From assembly GCF_002631205.1 (NCBI RefSeq), contig NZ_PDLO01000001.1, positions 1,290,474 through 1,354,473 of the forward strand: 64,000 bases of DNA. The letters are read 5' to 3'. The notes below the pieces were generated by a model that searched no databases, was not told where the DNA came from, and worked only from the letters and a program-made list of their open reading frames with translations. The translations under genes and the position numbers were made by a program. How positions within the stretch are numbered: position 1 is the stretch's first letter; each line of letters opens with the position of its first letter. Source of the DNA: Neolewinella marina (GTDB lineage Bacteria; Bacteroidota; Bacteroidia; Chitinophagales; Saprospiraceae). Shown piece after piece: positions 58,264-64,000 of this stretch.

Positions 58264-59403
58264 TTAAGGGTTTTCCTCCTCCCCACCTCCGTCGGTTAAC
58301 CGGTCGAGCGGACTGATGATGCGCTGCCGCTCCTTACTGGAGATGTGGGTGTAGATTTCGGTGGTCCGACTGCTGTTGTGGCCCAGTAGTTCCTGGATGT
58401 GGCGCAGACTCGTCCCCTGCTCCAGCAGGTGGGTGGCGTAGCTGTGGCGCAGGGTGTGTACCGTGGCGTGGGGGTTTATCCCGCTCCGCTTCACCGCCCG
58501 TTTCAGGATGGCCTGTACGCTGCGGGGCGAATACTGCCCCCCGTGCTGCCCCTCGAACAGCCAGTAGTCCGGTTGGTAGGCCTGCACGTACTGGTTCAGC
58601 TCGGCGACCAGCGATTGCGGTAGCGTGGTATACCGGTCCTTGTTGCCCTTGCCACCGCGGATGAAGATCTGCAAGCGGTCCACGTGGACATCCGCCAGCC
58701 GCAGGCGGCACACCTCCCCCAGCCGCAGTCCGCCCCCGTAGATCACCTTGAGTACGCAGCGGTGCTTCGGGTTCTCCACCGCCGCGAACAGCCGACCCAC
58801 CTCCTGCATACTCAGCACCTGGGGCAGCTTATGCTCCTTGCGGGGGCGCAGCTCGATGAAGGTCTTCTCCCGCCCCTCGATGTGCTCCATCCAGAATTTC
58901 AGGGCGTTCAGCAGCTGGTGCTGACTACTGGAAGAATACCCGCCCGCGCCGGAGCGCCGCAGGATGTACTGCTTTACCGTCTCAGTGGTCACCTCGTCGG
59001 GCTCCAGCTCCCTACACGCCCGGAAGAATCCACGCAGGTGGGCCGTATACCCCTTTACCGTCCTCCACGAGTACCGCCGCACCCGCAGGGCTTCCTCCGT
59101 CCGCAACAAGCGATCCTCCCACCGCGCCGGCAACGTATCGCTATCCCCGTGCCGCTCCGGTTGCCGAGGCGTCTCCACCAGGGCGTAGGTCCACTCCAGC
59201 CGATCCCGCCCCAGCACGTCACTCAGCCCCTTCAGGGTAGCCGCTTCCGCGGGTGCCGACCAATACCGCTGTTCCCGGTGGTACGCCACCCCCTCAATTC
59301 GCCCACAAGCCTTCGGGAAGTCCTGTATGTATCCTTTCGGCCGGAACACGTAGCGCGTTCCCGTTCGCCCCACCACCTTCTGAATCAATAGCGTATTCCT
59401 CAT
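58264..59403 (-). CDS. Tyrosine recombinase, XerCD-like, next to the cassette array
   Basis: The 379-residue protein has an N-terminal arm domain (residues 1-90), a SAM-like core-binding domain (95-180: RTEEALRVRRYSWRTVKGYTAHLRGFF) and a catalytic domain. Catalytic residues are complete: Arg227 (GGGLRLGEV), Lys252 (GKGNKDR), His316-x-x-Arg319 (HTLRHSYATHL), His342 (LLGHNSS) and nucleophile Tyr351 (TTEIYTHIS). The extra helix that marks integron IntI proteins, between the LPQSL strand and the SPRSVQ helix, is absent. The gene points the same way as the cassettes, unlike most intI genes. Confidence 0.92.
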   Translation of the reverse strand: MRNTLLIQKVVGRTGTRYVFRPKGYIQDFPKACGRIEGVAYHREQRYWSAPAEAATLKGLSDVLGRDRLEWTYALVETPRQPERHGDSDTLPARWEDRLLRTEEALRVRRYSWRTVKGYTAHLRGFFRACRELEPDEVTTETVKQYILRRSGAGGYSSSSQHQLLNALKFWMEHIEGREKTFIELRPRKEHKLPQVLSMQEVGRLFAAVENPKHRCVLKVIYGGGLRLGEVCRLRLADVHVDRLQIFIRGGKGNKDRYTTLPQSLVAELNQYVQAYQPDYWLFEGQHGGQYSPRSVQAILKRAVKRSGINPHATVHTLRHSYATHLLEQGTSLRHIQELLGHNSSRTTEIYTHISSKERQRIISPLDRLTDGGGEEENP

Positions 59404-59679
59404 CGTTTTGACCCGAAGAAATACGCCGCACCCCGAACCACCCGATTTTATCCGTATATACTCGAATATATGCGTTTACATACGGCTTCGCCCCCCATGC
59501 GTCGCCTTCCCCCGACGACCCGGATCCCATTATATTCTCTTTGGGTCAAACCCATGAATGAATATAAACCATATACCTGAACCAAGTGGGCCTTGCTCCC
59601 TTCCCCGGCACCCGCGCCCCGCCGCCCAAATAAGTTCAAGAACAGAAACCATGCCCCATTGCCCCCCAAACCCCTACCT
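59404..59679. other. Intergenic, no gene recognised
   Basis: Region upstream of the recombinase on its coding strand; its promoter should lie here. A copy of the CCGGCACCCGCG-type motif is at 59604-59627. Open frames here have no similarity to known proteins. Confidence 0.4.
59604..59627 (+). repeat. Dispersed intergenic motif copy (CCGGCACCCGCGCGCCGC family)
   Basis: The plus strand reads CCCCGGCACCCGCGCCCCGCCGCC. Not directly behind a stop codon, unlike most copies. Confidence 0.5.
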
Positions 59680-60039
59680 TCCCCTACCCGAGCGAAGCAA
59701 GGGATAGGATGCCACCCAGCAACGCCCCCACCCGAGCCAAGCGATGGACAATTGCCACGCCCTTAGCCCCTTGACCCCTTGACCCCGTGCCTTTCCCGAG
59801 CGAAGCAAGGGAAAATGCCACACTTCATTCACTCCTTCACCCATTCACCCCTTCACCCCTTCACCCCTTCACCCCTTGACTCGCCCGAGCAAAGCGAGGG
59901 GCAAATGCCACACCCCATTCCCTCCTTCACCCATTCACTCCTTCACCCCTTGGCTCACCCGAGCAAAGCGAGGGGCAAATGCCACGCCCCATTCACTCCT
60001 TCACCCATTCACCCCTTCACCCCTTCACCCCTTGAACCC
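59680..60039 (+). repeat. Low-complexity TTCACCCC and CCCGAGC-AAGC repeats
   Basis: Runs of TTCACCC/TTCACCCCT heptamers and octamers, and five copies of a unit CCCGAGCRAAGCRAGGGR followed by a GCCAC box (near 59684, 59729, 59795, 59884 and 59957). The strong C versus G skew is notable. The oxidoreductase gene begins at its right edge, and its frame stays open back through these repeats. Confidence 0.8.
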
Positions 60040-60951
60040 TTGACCTCCATAGCCCTCATCGGCCTGGGCGACATAGCCCAAAAAGCCTACCTCCCCCTCC
60101 TGGCCACCCGCTCCGACGTGGAACCGTGGTTGTGTACGCGGGATACGGCGGTGCTGGAGCGACTGTCGCGGCAATACCGGATCGCGAACACCTTCGCCAG
60201 CGTCCGGGAAGTGATCGCGCGGCGGCCCGACGCGGCCATGGTGCACAGTGCGACGGAGGGTCACGCCGACTTGGTAGAGGCCTTATTGGAGGCGGGGATC
60301 CCGGTGTTCGTCGACAAGCCTCTCACCTATTCCCAATCGGAATCGGATCGCCTCCTCCGCTTGGCGGCCCGGCGCAACGTTCCCCTGATGGTGGGCTTCA
60401 ACCGGCGGTACGCGCCCCTGGTCAGCGCCTTGCGGGGGGAAAAGGATCCCCTGCAGGTGACCTGGCACAAGAACCGCGTGGACCTGCCGGGGGAAGTGAG
60501 GACCTTCGTCTTTGACGACTTCATCCACGTAGTCGACGGACTCCGCGTCCTCGCTCCCGGCCCCGTGGAAGACCTCACCGTACACGCCCAGCTGCGCGAC
60601 GGACTCCTCACCAACCTGCAGGTCCGCTGGTGCAGCGGCGAAACCCTCCTCACCGGAGGCATGAACCGCGTGAGCGGCCGCACCACCGAAACGATCGACT
60701 ACCACACCCCGGGCCAACAGTGGACCCTCCACGACCTCCACGCCGGCGTCCACTACCGCGCGGAGGAGCGCACCGACCTCTCCTTCAACCACTGGACGCC
60801 TACCCTGGAAAAGCGCGGCTTCGTTGCCATGATTGACGATTGGCTCCGGATCTCCCGCTCCCCCACCCACGATGCCGCCCTGGCGGCGGATATCCGGGCT
60901 ACCCACGCCCTCTGCGAGTCTATTGTGCGGCGGATTGAATCCCGGTGGTAG
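60040..60951 (+). CDS. Gfo/Idh/MocA-family oxidoreductase
   Basis: Homology starts at the TTG at 60040, giving a 303-residue protein whose first strand TSIALIGLGDIAQKAYLPLL is the NAD(P) loop (G-x-G-x-x-A variant). VFVDKPLTYSQSESDRLLRLA is the E/D-K-P motif of the family, and VGFNRRYAP and the C-terminal domain DYHTPGQQWTLHD follow. The catalytic His is probably in FDDFIHVVD. A longer reading frame through the upstream low-complexity repeats is judged non-coding. Substrate unknown; these enzymes oxidise sugars and inositols. Confidence 0.88.
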   Translation: MTSIALIGLGDIAQKAYLPLLATRSDVEPWLCTRDTAVLERLSRQYRIANTFASVREVIARRPDAAMVHSATEGHADLVEALLEAGIPVFVDKPLTYSQSESDRLLRLAARRNVPLMVGFNRRYAPLVSALRGEKDPLQVTWHKNRVDLPGEVRTFVFDDFIHVVDGLRVLAPGPVEDLTVHAQLRDGLLTNLQVRWCSGETLLTGGMNRVSGRTTETIDYHTPGQQWTLHDLHAGVHYRAEERTDLSFNHWTPTLEKRGFVAMIDDWLRISRSPTHDAALAADIRATHALCESIVRRIESRW

Positions 60952-60966
60952 GCTTTGCTGCGCGTA

Positions 60967-62350
60967 ACTTTTACCGCGGATGGCCGCGGATTGGTTTCGC
61001 GGATTTACGCTGATTAGGCGCATTTGGCTCTTCCACTCGCCGAGTGGAGGCCACCAATCGGGAAGGAGGACACTACGTAAATGAATCTGCGACTAATCCG
61101 CGTATTCTGCAGTAACCAAAAGCGGAAGTTCTACCGCAGATGGCCACGGATTAGTTTTCGCAGATGAACACAGATTTGGCCCACGCGGCGCGTGGGCGAT
61201 CCGGGGCGGGCCGGCACTTCCACTCGCCGAGTGGAAGTGACCAATCGGGAAGGAGGACACTACACAAATTAATCTGCGACTAATCCGCGTATTCTGCGGT
61301 AACCAAAAGCGGAAGCTCTACCGCGGATGGCCGCGGATTGGTTTCGCGGATTTCCGCTGATCACGCTCACTGGACATCAAATAGTAATGGGTTCGCCCTT
61401 ACAGCCGGCCGGATGACGGGGTTCGGCAGCCGATAAAGCCGGATGTTAACTTCACCCGGGGGCCCCTCCCCCCGGCTTCGTGGGGATTTTTTGTTTCTTT
61501 TTCATCAAGGAAAAAGAAAAAGAGAAGCAGATGAAAGCCCACGCGCCGCGTGGGCAGTCCGGGGGCACGGGGCGGACCTTCCACTCGCCGAGTGGAAGCC
61601 ACCAATCGTGAAAAAGGACACTACGTAAATCAATCTGCGACTAATCCGGGTAATCTGCGGTAACCAAAAGCGGAAGTTCTACTGCGGATGGCCGCGGATT
61701 GGTTTCGCGGATTTACGCTGATCACGCTCACTGGACATCAAATAGTACTGGGTTCGCCCTTACAGCCGGCCGGATGACGGGCCCCGGCAGGGCGTTAAAA
61801 AATACACACTGTATGAGCCGGGAGAATGCTATTGGGAGAGGAGAAACATAATATGGACCGCGTACACTATAGGTCGAGGCAAGGATCATGCGAGTTTGTG
61901 GATTTAAGCCCTGCCGGGGTTCGGCAGCCGATAAAGCCGGATGTGTACTTCACCCGGGGGCCCCTCCCCCCGGCTTCGTGGGGATTTGTTGTTTCTTTTT
62001 CATCAAGGAAAAAGAAAAAGAGAAGCAGATGAAAGCCCACGCGGCGCGTGGGCGGTCCGGGGCGGGCCGGCACTTCCACTCGCCGAGTGGAAGCCACCAA
62101 TGGAGAACGCGGACAATACGTGATTCAATCTGCCACCCAATCCGCATAATCTGCGGTAACCAAAACCGGAAGTTCTACCGCAGATGGCCACGGATTGGTT
62201 TTCACAGATTGACAAAGATCAGGCCCACGCGGCGCGTGGGCAGTCCGGGGCGGGCCGGCACTTCCACTCGCCGAGTATACAAGCCACCAATCGGGAAAAA
62301 GGACACTACGTAAATGAATCTGCGACTAATCCGCGTAATCTGCGGTAACC
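60967..62350 (+). repeat. Cluster of five palindrome-bearing repeat units (165-500 bp)
   Basis: Each unit reads TACCGCGGATGGCCGCGGA, GGTTTCGCGGATTTACGCTG or a variant, then palindrome TTCCACTCGCCGAGTGGAA, GGCCACCAATCGGGAA, GGACACTACGTAA, AATCTGCGACTAATCCGCG and GGTAACCAAAAGCGGAAG. Palindrome copies lie at 61030, 61217, 61578, 62073 and 62261 (degenerate). Units 3 and 4 carry an extra block with CCCACGCGGCGCGTGGG and TTCTTTTTCATCAAGGAAAAAGAA-type stems. No gene was found here. A sixth copy is at 7590-7690. Confidence 0.88.
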
Positions 62351-62380
62351 AACCCGCAAGCTTCCGAAGGAAGCGAAGCC

Positions 62381-62419
62381 AAAAAAAACGGGTGCCGACT
62401 GAAAACCAGCCGGCACCCG
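62381..62419 (-). terminator. Rho-independent terminator of the isomerase-like gene
   Basis: Minus strand: CGGGTGCCG stem, 13-nt loop, CGGCACCCG stem, followed by eight T. It lies 23 bp beyond the stop codon of the 62442 gene. Confidence 0.85.
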
Positions 62420-62441
62420 TCCGCAGTAGCATCAGAAAATC

Positions 62442-63350
62442 CTACTCGAAGCCAATCTCCTCCAGCGCGGCGTGACTGATCTCGATGGCCTCCAGGGGCG
62501 TCTCGTCGAAGGTCATGTCCTGCTCCACGAGGTAGAATTCCATGCCGGACTTCTCCTTTTCGGCCAGGATGCGGGCGAAGTCGATCGAGCCGGTGCCCAC
62601 GGGGGCGAAGCGGCCTTGGGCGTCGATGTCCTTCACGTGCCAGGCCTTGAAGCGGCCGGGGTAGCGGTTGAAGTAGTCGACGGGGTCGGCACCGGCTTTG
62701 GTTACCCAGTAGAGGTCCATCTGGAAGTTCAGGTGGTCGGGGTTGCTGTTCTCGATGAAGTAATCGATGGGTACGATGCCTTCGTCGTTGGCGACGAACT
62801 CGAAGTCGTGGTTGTGGTAGAGGGTCTGCATCCCCTGGGCCGCGGCCTTGGCGGCGATCTCGTTGATGATGTCCGAGGCTTCGGCCACCGTGCCGTTCAT
62901 GCCGAGGGTTCGGGTGGCGGGATCAAACTGGAAGCGTCCTTCCGGGGGTACGGGGATGACGAAGTACTGGAAGCCGGCCTCCTTGGCGGCGGCGATCATC
63001 TCGTCGGCGTTGTCGCGGGTCACGTCGCCGTGGTGGCTGCTCACGGGTTTCAGGCCCACCTCGGCGAGGTAGTTCTTGAACTCAGTGGGCGACATGCCGT
63101 AGAACTTGCCGTCGCTGTAGCCGGCGGCCTCGATGTAGGCGTAGCCCAGGTCGGCTACCTCCCGCAGGACCGTCCGGGGATCCTTGGCCAGGGTGTCGCG
63201 GAGGGTATAGAGGGCCAGTCCGCCGAATTGATTGGCGGATTCAGGTACCGCCGTGGCACCGGCCGTGTCGGTCTCTTCCCGGGTGCCGCCGCAGGCGACG
63301 AGCCCAAAAAGGAGGACAAACCCCAGCAAAAAGGAGATGGAACGAATCAT
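62442..63350 (-). CDS. Sugar phosphate isomerase/epimerase-like TIM-barrel lipoprotein
   Basis: The ATG at 63350 gives 302 residues with a lipobox (LFGLVACGG, Cys20). The AP-endonuclease-2/xylose-isomerase-like barrel is seen in GGLALYTLRDTLAKDPRTVLREVADLGYAYIEAAGY, VSSHHGDVTRDNADEM, QTLYHNHDFEF, FQMDLYWVTKAGADPVDYF and AWHVKDIDAQG, giving the usual His/Glu/Asp metal ligands. Many such Bacteroidota proteins are secreted and pair with Gfo/Idh enzymes in sugar 3-keto metabolism; one such oxidoreductase lies 1.5 kb away. Terminated by the hairpin at 62381. Confidence 0.9.
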   Translation of the reverse strand: MIRSISFLLGFVLLFGLVACGGTREETDTAGATAVPESANQFGGLALYTLRDTLAKDPRTVLREVADLGYAYIEAAGYSDGKFYGMSPTEFKNYLAEVGLKPVSSHHGDVTRDNADEMIAAAKEAGFQYFVIPVPPEGRFQFDPATRTLGMNGTVAEASDIINEIAAKAAAQGMQTLYHNHDFEFVANDEGIVPIDYFIENSNPDHLNFQMDLYWVTKAGADPVDYFNRYPGRFKAWHVKDIDAQGRFAPVGTGSIDFARILAEKEKSGMEFYLVEQDMTFDETPLEAIEISHAALEEIGFE

Positions 63351-63405
63351 AAGGGGTAAATTTTGGACAAGGATAAGGTTAATTAAGGAATAGAATGGAC
63401 ACCCA

Positions 63406-64000
63406 CCGGGCCGTCGGGCCTGTGGCCCGGCTGAAAGACAACCGACGGGCGGAAGGCATACACTTTTTGGAGCACTCGGCGTAAAGCGGTTATCACTTTC
63501 CACCTTGCGAAGGGCCTTGTTAGCGGTTTGCGAGCTAGTTGCTTGGTGCGCTAGTCCGGCAGGTACTTGCCGGGTCGCCCCCCGGGCCGTCGGGCCTGTG
63601 GCCCGGCCGAACAATGACCGACGGGCAGAAGGCATACGCTTTTCGGAGCAGTCGGCGTAGAGCGGCGTAGTAACGGCCTAGCGAGCGGGGTAAAAGTTAG
63701 TTGCCTGATACGCTGGTCCAGCAATTTTACACCGGGCCACAGGCCCGGAAGCCCGGCTACTCCTTAACCCGGGCCGTCGGGCCTGTGGCCCGGCTGAAAA
63801 ATGACCGACGGGAGGAAAGCAAATGATTCTCAGAACGGCCGGCGTAGAGCGGCGTCGTAACGGCCTAGCGAGCGGGGCAAAAGTTAGTCGCCTGATACGC
63901 TGGTCCAGCAGGTTCACGCCGGGCCACAGGCCCGGAAGCCCGGCTACTCCTTAACCCGGGCCGTCGGGCCTGTGGCCCGGCCGAAAAACCACCGACGGGA
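63406..64000. repeat. 187-bp tandem repeat with CCGGGCC-GGCCCGG hairpins, continues past window
   Basis: CCGGGCCGTCGGGCCTGTGG starts at 63406, 63582, 63769 and 63956, so periods are 176, 187 and 187 bp. Each unit carries a second, inverted copy (CCGGGCCACAGGCCCGGAAG), a YGACCGACGGG box and GAGCGGCGTMGTAACGGCCTA. The last two complete units are nearly identical. No open frame appears to be real in it. Confidence 0.88.

Noticed and set aside
58264..59403. Calling the recombinase IntI
   Set aside because: It has every tyrosine-recombinase catalytic residue but lacks the IntI-specific additional helix, and its orientation is atypical.
59448..59669. Small minus-strand gene upstream of the recombinase
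   Set aside because: Low-complexity Gly/Arg-rich product overlapping an intergenic motif copy; no similarity to a protein family.
59779..60039. N-terminal extension of the oxidoreductase through the low-complexity repeats
   Set aside because: The extension is encoded by DNA repeats rich in TTCACCCC, while the nucleotide-binding fold begins right at the TTG 60040.
60967..64000. CRISPR or rRNA/tRNA content in the right-hand repeat regions
   Set aside because: Repeat units exceed 150 bp with no unique spacers of constant size; no tRNA cloverleaf or rRNA signature was recognised.

Overview
The window looks like chromosomal DNA of a GC-rich, marine-type Bacteroidota of the Saprospiria (Lewinella-like) group. 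This is inferred from protein families only: a SusC/SusD pair, a T9SS-type C-terminal sorting domain, FG-GAP/ASPIC repeat lipoproteins, and many lipoproteins with Bacteroidota-style signals. No rRNA, tRNA or CRISPR was recognised. Nearly all genes lie on the minus strand, so the text reads from high to low coordinates. Plus-strand genes are a small lipoprotein (33264), a repeat lipoprotein (41736) and an oxidoreductase (60040).

Region 1 (1-10342) is a glycan-utilisation block: an FG-GAP protein cut by the window edge, SusD, SusC, a secreted esterase with a T9SS tail, a lipoprotein, and a GH43-type glycosidase with a discoidin-like domain. Region 2 (10405-17029) holds a cupin, a cysteine-synthase-like PLP enzyme, an EthD-like protein, a CtaG-type membrane protein with DUF2243, a metallophosphoesterase/5'-nucleotidase, and an overlapping H-NOX / histidine kinase / receiver operon that should sense nitric oxide. 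Region 3 (17248-28439) has a paraoxonase-like protein, two sulfatases, an 847-residue GNAT-membrane fusion with a 43-residue lipoprotein, a glyoxalase, a TPR lipoprotein, a GNAT and an SDR. Region 4 (28497-32149) is a tight operon of methyltransferase, PurM/ThiL-superfamily protein, divergent ThiE-like protein, Trm112-like zinc protein and an alpha/beta hydrolase; it looks like an uncharacterised pathway. Region 5 (32261-46629) is mixed: an SMR exporter, CHAP amidase, solitary phage-tube-like protein, amidohydrolase, GH20, erythromycin-esterase-like protein, a nine-repeat lipoprotein, a serine hydrolase, DoxX and a Crp-like regulator.

Region 6 (46619-59403) is the main discovery: an integron-like gene-cassette array. 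About nine AT-rich cassettes, all on the minus strand, are separated by attC-like sites whose ends fit the RYYYAAC...GTTRRRY pattern exactly or nearly, with inverted L-box-like arms. Beyond the first cassette lies a putative attI with three copies of TTGACGGGTGTGCGC, then a 379-residue tyrosine recombinase. The recombinase lacks the insertion typical of integron integrases and points the same way as the cassettes. Cargo includes Fic, GNAT+Xre, a nucleotidyltransferase-like pair, a broken DUF4160 + DUF2442-Xre pair, and several secreted proteins. Four attC sites carry an additional, strongly conserved and highly structured ORF-less element of about 200 bp.

Region 7 (59404-64000) is repeat-rich: GC-skewed low-complexity repeats fused to the front of a Gfo/Idh/MocA gene, five units of a 165-500 bp palindrome-bearing repeat with a lone sixth copy near position 7600, a sugar-phosphate-isomerase-like lipoprotein with a clear terminator, and a 187-bp tandem repeat running off the window. 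A short motif, CCGGCACCCGCGCGCCGC, recurs in intergenic DNA, mostly within 50 bp after stop codons.
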